Notes: generated by a model from the sequence alone, not told the origin. A stretch of DNA of 64,000 nucleotides from Rhabdophis nuchalis (GCA_039707465.1 CM077643.1:45574605-45638604); one strand, 5' to 3'; shown: positions 1 to 11,968, numbered from the stretch's first letter. A program made the numbers and translations.

Positions 1-1374
1 ACAAACAAAAGTATAGTCAGATGGAAGGCATAACACCCATAGTAACAAATATACAGAGTAGTTTGCAAAGCTCTTTGACCACACAACAAATTCAACAAAG
101 TTAAGGCAGTTTTAAACAGAAAAGTCTTTGCTACTTGTTTAAATGTAATTGCATAGAAGGACACCACACCCTGAACACACTCAGGAGTGGGGAGAGTTTC
201 AACAGTAAAGAAAATGGGCTCATCATTGGTCATTCCCAATCACTGGGCATCTAGAAATGAGTTCCCTACATTAGGGACATGCAGGCTGGCTGTAAGCTAT
301 AGGTTGCCCACCTTTTATTTACATACGCCTGTGTCCCTCTCCCAAGTCACCCTGCCTGAAATGGGTGACAAATGTTTGAATTATAAAGTGCATTTTTCAC
401 AAGAAGGAACACTGTGTAGGTTAAGATGGTCGTAATTTTTTTCAAAACCACAGATAGAGCAAGTGGCTGGTGTTCCTGACCTACCTCTCTGCTGGCATTG
501 TTGCATCATTATTGTTATTTTCTCTGGCTTTTCAGCGCCACAATAATGAATGAAAAAGCATAGTCCCCAACCACAACGTTGCCTACATACAGCTCACCAT
601 TCCCCCAAAACAAAAGAACCAATATTTAACCTGCCATAGGTGTTGAGGCCCATATAATTTGGGATGCAGGTAGTCTTTGACTTAAAACCTCCCTTGGGAC
701 CGGAGTTTGCTTATTAAGCAATGCAATCATCAAGCAAGTCATCACATGACCAGACCTGATTTCACTATCATTTTTACTATGGTCATTACATGAATCACAT
801 GGCCGTTACCCTGTCCTTAAGTGAATCCAGTTTCCCCAAAAGACTTTGCTTGTTGGAAGCTGACTGAGGAGGTCAAACATTGCAAAACACTACAGCCTTC
901 ATAAAGGCAAGTTGATTGACAAGTCCCCAAAGTGGATGAGTTCAGGTGAATCCTGTGGGAGTGACTGAAATATCCCTTAGCCTTACATTCTCAAGGTTGA
1001 CCTCAAGACCACCTCTGCAAGTTCATGAAAGGCATGATATACACTGACAGACTGTCTGTCTGATCCAATTTGCTAATGCCAAGAATGGACACAAATTATA
1101 CACTGGATTGAATATCCAGTCACAGGGATGGAATCTATGTATATAAGCATTATGTTAGATAGACTAACATCTGGCAGAGAATTTGTATAGATCAACAGAT
1201 CCAAAGAGCAGTAGATTGGCGCAGTATTCTTCCCAAATACTAAATTTGTTATGGATATTGTACACTGAACTGTACAGTCAATTTGTTCATGTTTGATAAG
1301 ATCATTGCAAATAGTCATTTGCAAACCTGGTATTCATTAGCAGAACAAAGGAGCTACGTAATTCAATCATTGGT
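1..1374. other. no gene recognised
   Basis: AT-rich sequence with only short chance reading frames. I see no RNA gene and no repeat family that I can name. Confidence 0.5.
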
Positions 1375-2340
1375 ATTAAAGATTATAGCTTTATTGATTA
1401 GCCTATAGGCCTTATCAAAGCACAAGGCTCAAACACATATTACCAATAAAATCTTATAAAAACAATTTAAAATAAGAGTCGGATAAAATACAATAGTTAT
1501 AGGATAAGATACTATACAATAGAATTTAATACATAAATATGTAAAATAGAATAAAATGACATAAAATGATATTTCGGTGTCACCTGTAAAATCTACCCCA
1601 TTCAGGTCTACGTATACCGATCTCAACTGAAGCATTTTGCTTAAGTACTGTGCTATGTTAATTGTTATTAAGTTGTTTTGATATGGGGATCCCAATGGAT
1701 CATTCATTTGATATATAGACCAAGGTACTTGTCTCTCATCCCCCTTATACAAGCAACGGTCAAATAGGATGTGAGCCAGATCTTCTACCTCTGCTGTTCC
1801 GCAAAGGCTGAGATGCTCACTGTAGGGTATAGGTGGAATCTCTCATATCTGACCATTGTGTCAAGCTGTTGGAATCTCAGTCATGTAAATATCTCCCTAA
1901 TATGTTTTGGCCATTGTAACTTCAAATAGCTGTCTACTTGAAAAGTACATTTGTATTTGCTCAGCCATTTCAAGTTACCCACCTTACTAAGGACAGCTAT
2001 ATCATTTTGTGCTTCTATATGCTTCATTCTTTGGGCAGCTCTTTTTTTGAATTGTTCTCCTGTTACACAAGAGACAGGAAGGCCACAGCTTCTTACAAAA
2101 TTTGTTAGTTTGGTGATCCAGGAGATTTGTGATTGTAATTTTATTTGCTCTAGTAGACATAACTTGGGGCATCTATCAGTCTCCGTTTCATTGACTGTGC
2201 ACTAGTATTTATATGCTCTAATTCTGGATAATGCATGAATTGTATGAATTTCCAATTCAGCTCTAATTGCTGCAGCAGATGTTCTTGGATCTACACCCAA
2301 AATACATCTCAAATGCTGGGACTGTGTTTGTTCTATGACT
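1375..2340 (-). mobile_element. LINE 3' portion, possibly R4/Dong-like, decayed
   Basis: Read on the minus strand, short open stretches broken by stops resemble the C-terminal region of a non-LTR retrotransposon, including a cysteine-rich piece (CGTAEVEDLAHILFDRC, from about 1800 down to 1745). This leads into an AT-rich 3' region ending in an AATAAAGCTATAATC-like tail near 1380. The layout (RT C-terminus, zinc-knuckle-like residues, AT-rich tail) fits a LINE 3' end. The assignment to the R4/Dong clade is a guess from the tail and the C-terminal motif. Multiple stops mean it is dead. Confidence 0.42.
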
Positions 2341-2426
2341 GTGGTTCCCCTGCCATGCCCACCATGCCATGCCCACCAAGCCACACCCACAGAACTGGGA
2401 GTAAAAAAAATTGAATCCCACCACTG
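2341..2426 (-). mobile_element. hAT non-autonomous element, one end only
   Basis: The right end (ATCCCACCACTG at 2415-2426) and the run CCACACCCACAGAAC match the terminal region of the hAT family that is complete at 15375-15611. The opposite terminus is missing, so this is a truncated copy abutting the LINE relic. Confidence 0.5.
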
Positions 2427-2543
2427 AAGCTATCTTTTGAAAGATAGCTTCAAAAGCTATCTTGGTGACGAAGCCAAGGTAGAAGGATTGTAAAAGCTGA
2501 GAGAGGGCGGTGGGGGGGGGGTGTAGCACATCACAATTAATGA

Positions 2544-3026
2544 TGTCTTCAAAGCGCTCCATGGCTCGGGACCTAGTTACATGCGAGACCGTCTCCTGCC
2601 CCATACATCCCTTAGACCGATACGCTCCCACAGAGAGGGCCTTCTCCGGGTGCCGTCGGCCGGACAATGCCGGCTGGCGACACCCAGGGGAAGGGCCTTC
2701 TCTGTGGTGGGCCCTGCCCTGTGGAACGACCTACCCCCTGAACTCCGTACCATCACCGACCTCCGCCTCTTCCGCCAGTGTCTAAAAACACACCTGTTTC
2801 ATCAAGCCGGCCTAACATAGCCTCCACTGTGACTAGTATTAGATAGTTTTAAAATGGGGGATTTTAATTGGTTTTAGCACAGGTTTTTGTTATTTAGTAG
2901 GTTTTAAATTTGTGTATCTTGTATTACTTTTGTATGTTATTTTAAATTCCTGTGCGTCGCCCTGGGTCCTTTTGGAGAAGGGCGGGATACAAATTGAATA
3001 AAATCTAAAATCTAAATCTAAATTCT
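2544..3026 (+). mobile_element. L2-clade LINE, 3' end fragment
   Basis: Encodes the end of the L2 reverse transcriptase polypeptide ([20 protein letters not shown] region, then WNDLPPELRT) up to a TAG stop near 2818. The family 3' UTR follows, ending in the CGCCCTGGGTCC...AAGGGCGGGATACAAAT block and an (AATCTAAA)-like tail. It is 5'-truncated, as is usual for target-primed reverse transcription. Confidence 0.82.
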
Positions 3027-3029
3027 GGT

Positions 3030-3558
3030 AATAGAACATAATTTACTTTGCTTAGCATGCAAGGAGGTCATTTATGTGTACACAAATAACATCAAACTCC
3101 TATGTAAATGGAAATATCTCAGAATGCAATTTTTCCAATCCATTGAAGAAAAGGATATATTCACCTCAAACTATTTGTACAAAAAGCTGAGATGGTATTT
3201 TGGCACTAAAAGCTGATTGATTTGTTTCTCCACAGAATTAATTTAACAGGATCTCTTAACTGACAGAGGGATTTAATGAAATATTAAAGAAATGCAATAT
3301 AAACTTCATGTAATCCAACATGTTTGTTAGATAACAACACCTTTAGCTGCTGACCTAAATGTGAATATAAAGAAGCAGGAAAAGAGGGGGAGGAAACAGT
3401 TCAATAGTTTAAAAATTCAGGTAGACGATGTCCTCTGTAAAGTTGCCAAACAGTTTTCCTGCTCAGTTGTGAAATCTGTCCACTTCCTATTACTTTGTCT
3501 CTTCTATCATTATGTTGCTAAATTTGCCATGATTATCATGTGCTGGCTGTTCTAATTC
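3030..3558. other. no gene recognised
   Basis: AT-rich interval between two LINE insertions. I see no coding, RNA or named repeat signal. Confidence 0.45.
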
Positions 3559-5080
3559 TTAGGAACACAAGTTGAAATAGGGAAGAAAATGGTAAGTGAG
3601 CATCTGTCTGCCCTGGACGAGTTCAAATCACCAGGACCAGATGGATTACACCCCAGGGTTCTGAAGGAACTGGCAGACGAGATCTCAGAACCACTGAACT
3701 ATATCTTTCAGAGATCCTGGAGCACCGGGGAACTGCCAGAAGACTGGAAAAGAGCTGATGTGGTTCCCATCTTCAAAAAGGGGAAAAAAACAGATCCAGG
3801 AAACTATAGACCCATCAGCCTGACCTCAATACCAGGAAAGATTCTGGAAAAGATAATTAAACAACAAATAAGTGAACACCTAGAAGCAAACAAAGTAATA
3901 GCCAAAAGCCAACATGGGTTTGTCAAAAACAGATCATGCCAGACGAATCTAATTGCATTCTTTGACAAAGTGACAAAATCAGTGGACCAGAGGAATGCTG
4001 TCGATATAATTTACCTGGACTTCAGTAAGGCATTTGATAAAGTAGACCATAACCTACTATTAGATAAAGTAGAAAATTGTGGGTTAGACAGCACCACCAC
4101 CAAATGGATTCACAACTGGCTGACCAACCGCACTCAGCGTGTAGTCCTCAATGGAACTGCATCTACATGGAAGGAAGTATGCAGTGGAGTCCCCCGAGGC
4201 TCTGTTTTAGGCCCAGTACTCTTTAACATCTTCATCAATGATTTGGATGAGGGGATAAATGGGGAACTCTTCAAATTTGCAGACGACACCAAGCTGGCAG
4301 GAATAGCCAAGACTCCAGAAGATAGGCTTAAGATACAGAAGGATCTAGACAAACTTGAACATTGGGCACTATCTAATAAAATGAAATTCAATTGTGAAAA
4401 AAGTAAGGTTCTACATATAGGCAAGAAAAACAAAATGCACAAGTACAGTATAGGTGGTACCTTGCTCAATAGTAGCAACTGTGAGAGGGATCTAGGAATC
4501 TTAGTGGACAACCATTTAAATATGAGCCAGCAATGTGCAGCAGCTGCCAAAAAGCCAACACAGTTCTAGGCTGCATAAACAGAGAGATAGGATCTAGATC
4601 AAGTAAAGTGTTAATGCCACTGTATAGTGCCTTGGTAAGGCCACACTTGGAATACTGCATACAGTTTTGGTCGCCACGATGTAGAAAAGACGTGGAGACT
4701 CTGGAAAGAGTGCAGAGAAGAGCAACCAAGATGATTAGGGAACTGGAGACTAAGACATATGAAGAACGGTTGCAGGAGCTGGGTATGTCTAGTTTGATGA
4801 AGAGAAGGACCAGGGGAGACATGATAGCAGTGTTCCGATATCTCAGAGGGTGCCACAAAGAAGAGGGAGTCAAACTATTCTCCAAGGCACCTGGGGGCAG
4901 GACAAGAATCAATGGGTGGAAACTACGTAATCAAGGAGAGAAGCAACTTAGAACTAAGGAGAAATTTCCTGACAGTTAGAACAATTAACCTCTGGAACAG
5001 CTTGCCTCCAGAAGTTGTGAATGCCCCAACCCTGGAAGTCTTTAAAAAGATGTTAGATAGCCATTTGTCTAAAATGGTAT
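3559..5080 (+). mobile_element. CR1 LINE, reverse transcriptase part, pseudogenised
   Basis: Starts inside the CR1 polyprotein. Readable reverse transcriptase motifs include SPGPDGLHPRVL, FKKGKKTDPGNYRPISLTS, the LDFSKAFDKVDH block, GVPRGSVLGPVLFN and the catalytic FADDTKLAG, in one frame from 3589 to 4569. A one-base loss in an A run near 4551 (compare the copy at 58958) shifts the frame. The C-terminal part, with LERVQRRATKMIRELE, continues in another frame to 4979, which is itself cut short by a 4-base insertion at about 4927. The usual CR1 3' end is missing: the element stops at a GGTAT and an inverted L2 begins at once. It is 5'-truncated and cannot encode a full protein. Confidence 0.9.
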
Positions 5081-5082
5081 AA

Positions 5083-8000
5083 TAATAATAATAATATTAA
5101 TAATTTAATACTTATAGACCGCACCCTCTCCCCACAGGGACTCGGGGCGGTGCACAGGAAGAATAAAAACAATGACTATATACAACATTTCATATTAAAA
5201 ATAGATTAAACAGTACCTGTGCTAAAATACCCGTTAAAACTAACTAAACTAAAAAATTCCCCAATAAACCCAAAAACAGAGGAATAACTATCCCAGGCCG
5301 GCAAGGCAGAAGAAGTGTGTTTTTAGTTTAAGACGGAAGGAGCGGAGGTCCGTGGTGGTCCTAATGTCGGGGGGGAGGTCGTTCCAGAGGGCTGGGCCCT
5401 CCACAGAGAGAGCCCTTCCCCTGGGTGTCGCCCGCTGATAGAGTCTAGTGGACGGCACCCGGAGAAGTCCCTCTCTGTGGGAGCGAATCGGCCGTGAGGA
5501 TGTATGAGGCAGGATCCGATCCCGCAGATAGCTAGGTCCTGAGCCATGGAGCGCTTTAAAGATGATAATTAATACCTTGAAGCGCACCCGGAAGACAACA
5601 GGCAGCCAGTGCAGCTCGCGCAAGAGCGGTGTTACATGGGTATACCTTGTGGTACCCATAATTGCTCGCGTGGCTGCGTTCTGGACTAGCTGAAGTCTCC
5701 GGGAGCACCTCAAGGGAAGCCCCATGTAGAGAGAGTTACAATAGTCCAGTCGGGATGTCACGAGCGCGTGAGTGACTGTGCGAAGGGCATCCCGATCCAA
5801 TAGGGGGCGCAATTGGCGAACCAGGCGAACCTGGTAAAACGCCCTCCTGGCCACGGCTGTCACTTGATCTTCCATGGACAGCCGGGTATCCAGGAGGACA
5901 CCCAAATTGCGCGCCCCATCCACAGGGGCAAGATGTTCACCCCCTATGGCCAGCGTTGGAGTGAGCTGGTTGAAACGGGCAGCCGGAAACCACAGCCACT
6001 CGGTCTTGGTCGGGTTGAGCCTGAGTCCGTTACTTCCCATCCAGATCCGCACGGCTTCCAGGCACTGGCACATCACCGCTACGGCATCATTGGGGTGGTT
6101 TGGGGTAGATATATACAGCTGAGTGTCGTCAGCATAAAGATGGTACTCTACCCCAAAACCACGGATGATCTCACCCAGCGGCTTCATGTATGCATTAAAC
6201 AGGAGAGGCGAGAGGACCGACCCCTGAGGCACCCCACATGTGAGGGGTCTCGAGGTCGACCTGAGGGGTCTCGAGGTCGACCTGTCAACACAAATTGCGA
6301 TCGGCCAGAGAGGTAGGAAGAGAACCACCGTAAAACGGTGCCTCCCACCCCCAACCCCCCCAGCCGATGCAATAGGATACCATGGTCGATGGTATCAAAA
6401 GCCGCCGAGAGGTCTAATAGGACCAGGATGGAGGAACAACCCCCATCTCTGGCCCTCCAGAGATCATCGACCAACGCGACCAATGCCGTCTCGGTGCTAT
6501 GCCCGGCGCGGGTCTAGATAGTCAACTTCCTCCAGGTGACGGGGAAACTGTTGTGCCACCACACTCTCAACAACCTTCGCCAAAAAGGGAAGGTTGGAGA
6601 CTGGAAGATAGTTGGTTAATAAAGCTGGATCCAAAGAGGGCTTCTTAAGGAGGGGCCTCACCATAGCCTCTTTTAGGGAGGCAGGCAAGGAACCCTCACT
6701 TAAGGATGCGTTGACAACCTCTTGGAGCCAGCCTCGTGTCACCTCCCAGGATGCCAGTACAAGCCAGGAGGAACACGGGTCCAATAAACATGTGGTGGCT
6801 CGCAGTCGCCCACGTAACCTGTCCATATCCTCGGAAGTAACGGAGTCAAACTCCTCCCAAACAAGATCTATCTCGTGGCATCCCACTGGACCATCAATGG
6901 GGGCTAACTCGTTCTGTATCTGAGTGATTTTCTCCTGCAGAAAAGTCACAAATTCCTCTGCTCTACCCTGTAGCGGGGCTTCCCGCACCCTCTGTTGAAG
7001 GAGGGAGCGGGTCACCCTAAACAGGGCGGCAGGGCGGTTGTCTGCGGATGCTATGAGAGTGGCACAATGATGACGTTTGGCCACTCTCAGCGCCACAATG
7101 TAAGTCCGTAAATGGGCTCTTACCTGTGTCCGGTCAGATTCAGATCAGGTAGACCTCCATCTTCTCTCTAGGCATCTCTTGTGGCGTTTCATCCCCCTCA
7201 GCTCCTCGGTAAACCAAGGAGCCAGGGTGGCTTGGCGCCGCAAGAGAGGCCGCAAGGGCGCGACCCAATCCAAGGCTCCCGTGGTCGCAGTATTCCATGC
7301 GGCCACGAGGTCCTCCATCGGGGCGTGGGTCACGGGTACAGGAAGTGGCCCAAGCGCCGCCTGGAACCCATCAGGGTCCATCAGGCACTTGGGGCGGAAC
7401 CAGATAGATGACTCAGGTTCCGCCTCCCCGCGGAGGGGAGTAGCGGTTGGAAAGTCGAGCCGGAGAAGTGAGTGATCTGACCATGACAAGGGTGTGATGA
7501 CTATATCCCCTATACCCAGATCACTCTCCCATTGGCCAGAGACAAAGATGAGATCCGGTGTATGTCCACCCTCGTGAGTGGGGCCTTGAATTAATTGGGT
7601 CAGGTCCATGGCCGTCATGGAAGCCATGAACTCCCGAGCTACCTCGGATGATTCGCCCACCGATGGCAAGTTAAAGTCCCCCATGACTAAAAGTCTGGGG
7701 GTCTCAACTGCCACCGTAGCGATCACCTTGAGGAGCTCGGGCAGGGCTGCTGCTACATAGCGGGGAGCCAGGTATACAACCAGCAAGCCCAACTGCCTCC
7801 CTAGGCCCCACTTCACACAGAGGGACTCACAACCGGTGGTCTGAGGCACAACGGTCTCTCTCGGCTCAAGACCTTCCTTTACAATAACCGCTACCCCACC
7901 ACCCCTGCCTAGGGCCCGAGGCTGATGAAAAGCGCGGTAACCTGGTGGGCACATTTCAACGAGGGGGAGTCCACCCTCGTGGCCCAACCAGGTCTCCGCT

Positions 8001-8515
8001 ATTCCTGCCAGGTCCGGCTCCCCCTCTGACACAAGGTCATGGATGAGGGGGGCTTTGTTGACAACGGACCTGGCATTACAAAACATCAGCCTCAGGCCCT
8101 GACTCTGTATTCCCTGACCACCCAGCCTGCAGGGGTTGTGACACCTGACCGTATGCAACCAACGGCCACGTGTCCCCAACCGGGAGGATGGAACTTGCCT
8201 CCCCTCGGACCTGCCTCTCCCCACGACCGTCGGGATGGAAATGCCCTCCCTAGGGACGACTCGCATTTTCCCCCCCTCACGGATCCTTCCGCTACCCTCC
8301 GTCGGCTGCTGGCCTGGCCCTCTCTTCCTAACTGTTTATACCCTCCCCCCTCCCTGGTACCCCCTAAAATAGACAGTAATCTAAAAACTAAAAAACCCCT
8401 AAGGCCGCGCTTCGCCCACCTCTCCAGATTAATAAATCCTTCATCAAGGCGGGCCCTCGTTAGAGCGGAGGGCCAAACCTGCGAGAGCGGAGACTCTCGC
8501 AGTCGTAGCAAATCG
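5083..8515 (-). mobile_element. L2-clade LINE, near full length, broken
   Basis: Minus-strand element whose (AAT)n tail lies at 5083-5100 and whose 5' UTR reaches about 8515. From 8266 down it encodes an apurinic-type endonuclease (NARSVVNKAPL, AETWLG, VMGDFNLPSVG, SDHSLLRLDF). It then encodes a reverse transcriptase with [13 protein letters not shown] and [10 protein letters not shown], and the C-terminal [16 protein letters not shown] region to 5288. Damage is visible. There is an in-frame TGA at 7147-7145 where relatives have an arginine codon, a deletion of about 17 bp near 6505 that removes the QSGFRPG motif, and a 21-bp tandem duplication at about 6239-6280. No complete protein is possible. 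Confidence 0.9.
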
Positions 8516-8829
8516 GTTCTAGAGTACAAAATGATTATAAAATATAAACATATAAAAATGTGTCATGGATAAAAGCGAGCATCGTTGGGACAATACAATT
8601 CATAAGATGACATAGATGGAATTAAAAGAATTCAAGTACATAGTAGGTGACACTTAGGAGAGTGAATATAAAGTGCACCAGTGCATCGATGAGGGATAAG
8701 TTCAGAGTCTCAATGCGGCTGCTTCAAACCAAAGGTCTTAGAGGTTATGGGTCTATAAGATCTTACAGGCCTCACAAGGACCACAAGAGAGGAAGGTTCA
8801 AAGATCTTCAAGGTCTTCCAAGGGCTTAA
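8516..8829. other. no gene recognised
   Basis: Unassigned sequence between the L2 5' end and a GC-rich block. It could be older repeat sequence. I see no coding signal. Confidence 0.4.
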
Positions 8830-9126
8830 AAAGCCTCTCCGACCAGCCCGGCATCCAGCGACCCGGCCGGCATCCACCGCTGCCCCGGCATACCGGCCTT
8901 CTCCTCCTTGGCGCTCTCACCGCCACTCCACCGTCGTCGCCTTCGCCACTGGTTTCCCGGCGCTCTCACCGCCACTCCCGGCACTCTCACTGCCGTCCGC
9001 CATCCTTCTCCTGCAGCTCCTGCAGCTCCCCCAAGGGGGGGGCCGCGCTCTCACCACCGTCCGCCATCCGCCGTCCACCATCTCCTGCAGCTCCCTGGGG
9101 GGGGGCTTGCCATCCAAACCCCACAA
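8830..9126. repeat. GC-rich block with degenerate internal repeats
   Basis: Strongly GC-rich and rich in CCGCC and CTCC. Motifs such as GCTCTCACCGCCACTCC, GTCCGCCATCC and TCCTGCAGCTCC recur with small changes, two of them next to G runs. The block ends where the Bov-B 3' tail begins. It may be a decayed minisatellite. A 5' UTR of an unrecognised retroelement or a former CpG island are alternatives. Confidence 0.45.
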
Positions 9127-9525
9127 ATTGTGGTGGCGGTGGTGTTAGTTGCGAAGTCCTGTCTGACCCATCACAACCCCATGGACAATGTTCCTCCAGC
9201 CCTTCCTGTCATCTACCATCCTCTGGAGTCCACTTAAGCTCACGCCTACTGCTTCAGTGACTCCATCCAGCCATCTCATTCTCTGTCGTCCCTTTCTTCT
9301 TTTGCCCTCAGTCTTTCCCAGCATGAAGCTCTTCTCCAGGGAGTCCTTCCTTCTCATTAGGTGGCCAAAGTATTTGAGTTTCATCTTCAGGATTTGGCCT
9401 TCTAAAGCGCAGTCAGGGTTGATCTCCTCTAGAACTAATCGGTTTGATCGCCTTGTAGTCCAAGGGACTTGCAGGAATCTTCTCCAGCACCATTGTTCAA
9501 AGGCCTCAATTGTGTGGCATCCTAT
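9127..9525 (-). mobile_element. Bov-B (RTE clade) LINE, 3' end
   Basis: The minus strand from 9384 to 9145 encodes the Bov-B C-terminal region: MKLKYFGHLMRRKDSLEK, then GRQRMRWLDGVTEA and the final HGV. The nucleotide 3' end near 9128 has the ACTTCGCAACTAACACCACC-type tail. The rest of the element is missing beyond about 9525. Bov-B is the LINE whose patchy distribution in squamates and ruminants is the classic case of horizontal transfer between vertebrates. Confidence 0.87.
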
Positions 9526-10160
9526 AAATTACTATTGAAATAAGCATTGCTTAGTACAATGTGATAGCAATCAAATTTGGAGCTGAGAAAAAGAGCATTC
9601 CTCCTATGGAGAAGACTCCAGGATTATTTTCTATAGTTCTCATTCAGTTTGCTGAAATTTGTTTTAGAAGTTCTTCAGAAAGAGAAGAGAAGTTTGAAGG
9701 GAAAATCATTCTTACTGGATGGATATCTTTCTCTCTCTGGCTTCCCTATCTTCCCTTAATACCCACACAGGGACCACCCTGCTTTTAAAGGCTCAGTTAT
9801 GCTACACAATCATATTTAACACATCCAGAGGCAGCTGCATCTCTGACGGGCTCCCCTTTCTCCTCTTTATTTTCTGAGAAATTCATTTTCTGAATTTTCT
9901 GAGAAAATTCAGTCATATTTACCTGTATAGGATAGGCAAAGTCAAGAAAAGGATTTTATAAATGTTCTTTCTTATTATAAATTAGAATAACAGAATTTTG
10001 GAAGAGCATGGCTTTGCCCCATTATTAGTTTGAAAACAAGTGTCCAAAGAAAAGGCTTTACAGAGAAATCATTTTGTTTTCTAATGATAGATCCAAAAAG
10101 GTCTTCAAAAATGTTTCAATTTGATAAGTATGTTTTGCATAATTGAATTGATGTACATAC
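9526..10160. other. no gene recognised
   Basis: AT-rich, with no convincing reading frame or named repeat. Confidence 0.45.
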
Positions 10161-10304
10161 CTTGTTTCCCCCGAAAATAAGACATCCCAGGATAATAAGC
10201 CCAATCAGGCTTTTGAGTGCATGCGCTAAATAAGCCCTCCCCTGAAAATATTGTAACACAGCAACAGCCATGAGGTGACCCTGTCTTATTTTCTGGGGAA
10301 ACAC
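10161..10304. mobile_element. short foldback element (MITE-like)
   Basis: Terminal inverted repeats of about 20 bp: TGTTTCCCCCGAAAATAAGA on the left and the complement of TCTTATTTTCTGGGGAAACA on the right. An internal GAAAATA motif also appears. There is no coding capacity. I recognise the CCCCGAAAATAAG theme as a dispersed vertebrate repeat but cannot assign a superfamily, and no clear target duplication is visible. Confidence 0.5.
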
Positions 10305-10819
10305 CACAATAACCTAAAATGCTATTTCAGGGTTGTTGTTTTTTTTTCTTGTTTTGAGTGAACCTAACAAATAAAAGGTAAACTTTCCCATTCTTAGTAC
10401 TGAAGTATTTAGTGGAGAACCACCACCACCCTCAAAATACTTATTGATAAACAATCTTTTGGAACAATTTACTTACATGGTTAAAGAGCAAACAAAATAA
10501 AATTTATTACAGAGCTCATACCGTATCAAAGATTAACAGAGGTAAAGGTGAAGAGGTAAAGTGCCTTGCAGAATTATAGATCAATAGATTTTGGTATCAA
10601 TTGCCCAAATTGCCATTTGCTACTGCACAATCACAGTACTTTCTTCTTGTTTAAAATATTCATTATCTATTTCCTACAGTGATGCTTTTTATAAAGATAT
10701 TCTAGTATGGTTAAAAAGAATATAATCAGGTTTTGGAACACCTTATGGAAGTGATGAAAATGATACTCTATATGTGAAGCATTTTAGAATACACAGAAAT
10801 GGGGGGGGGGAGAGAATCT
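10305..10819. other. no gene recognised
   Basis: AT-rich unique-looking sequence, with a G10 run at 10801-10810. Confidence 0.45.
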
Positions 10820-10827
10820 GTACAATG

Positions 10828-11473
10828 CAGTGGTGGGTTCCAGATCCCATTCCAACTGGTACAGTTGGAACAGGCCCGGTGGCGTCCACATGGACACGCG
10901 CAGCGCGCGCATGTGTCTTAGCACTTTTGCAAGCCTCCATGATGCTCCAGCTGCTCAGCGGAGAGTTGTGCAGGTGCTGAAATGCGGAAGTGCCAAAGAC
11001 TTAAAAGACTGGTAAGGGCCCTCTAGAGCAGGGATCCCCAACCCCCGGGCCGCGGACCGGTGCCGGTCTGTGGCTTGATAGGAACCGGGCTGCAGTGAGC
11101 GACGCAACTCTTAGAAAGGGCCAGAGAGGAGGAGGAGGTAGGAGGGGGCAGCCCCCTGGGCAGAGCGTGTGCCAGGGGCGGGAGAGCGCAGGCGCGGCCG
11201 CTCGTGCCGTTGGGGGCCCAAGAGGGGCGAGTGAGCCAACTCACACACACCCCGCACACGCATGCACCGCCTGTTCCCCCTCCCCCCGCTCCCCCTGTAT
11301 GCTGGCCAAGCCATGGCCACCGGTCCACGGAATTTTTTTAACATGAAACCAGTCCCTGGTGCCAAAAAGGTTGGGGACCCCTGCTCTAGAGCACCATACC
11401 AGAACAGTATCCAGTGCTCAGGGCAGGCTCCGGTACTCCCGTACTGGGGCATACCATCTGCAACCCACCACTG
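10828..11473. mobile_element. hAT non-autonomous element, host of a second hAT
   Basis: Ends are CAGTGGTGGGTTCC and CAACCCACCACTG, flanked by a perfect 8-bp duplication GTACAATG (10820-10827 and 11474-11481). It is interrupted by another hAT at 11029-11383 plus one copy of that element's duplication, so its own length is about 283 bp. No transposase is encoded. Short imperfect palindromes (CAACTGGTACAGTTGG near 10853) lie in the left arm. Confidence 0.85.
11029..11383. mobile_element. hAT element of the MER1/Charlie3-like type
   Basis: Left terminus CAGGGATCCCCAACCCCCGG, right terminus GGTTGGGGACCCCTG, and a perfect 8-bp target duplication CTCTAGAG (11021-11028 and 11384-11391). The terminal 60-70 bp on both sides (GGGCCGCGGACCGGTGCCGG; CAGTCCCTGGTGCCAAAAAG) resemble mammalian MER1/Charlie3 elements, whose preferred target is also nTCTAGAn. 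The GC-rich centre differs. Non-coding. Confidence 0.88.
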
Positions 11474-11481
11474 GTACAATG

Positions 11482-11968
11482 CTAGCATCCAAAATCTATA
11501 TACAAGAAATAGAAATATATGATCATTGGTCTACAGTGTGGTCACTACATAAAGAGTCTTCCAGGCAAATCAAGAAACTTTTTAAGAATTTGGATGGGTT
11601 AGTCAATGAAAAGTTCTGCTTCAGTTCCAACTGGCTCTCACTTATTATTTGAATGTAATTTTGATTCAGCTTTGAAAAAAATTACTCCCACAATGACAAA
11701 TGTGACGTCTGCTCCTCTCACTCATTATTTGAACATATTTCTTGGTTTGGCCTCACTAGAGAGGACTGCTTCCACAAGACACAAAGCATTTCAAGTCTAG
11801 TTACTGTTTCCTTGTTTTATTTAATGTATTCATTAAAAGTCTGAAACACCAAATGCCTCAGAGAGAAGGGAGGGCGGTGGGATTGTTGTTAATCTTTTCT
11901 CTCTTTTTTTGTTGGAACAGTGCACGTACCTCTTCACTTTACTTATCATATGGCAATGACCATATTTA
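11482..11968. other. no gene recognised
   Basis: AT-rich sequence with no supported feature. Confidence 0.45.

Noticed and set aside
2263..2667. 134-codon minus-strand open frame across the LINE/hAT/L2 junction
   Set aside because: It crosses boundaries of three unrelated repeats and reads the L2 in antisense.
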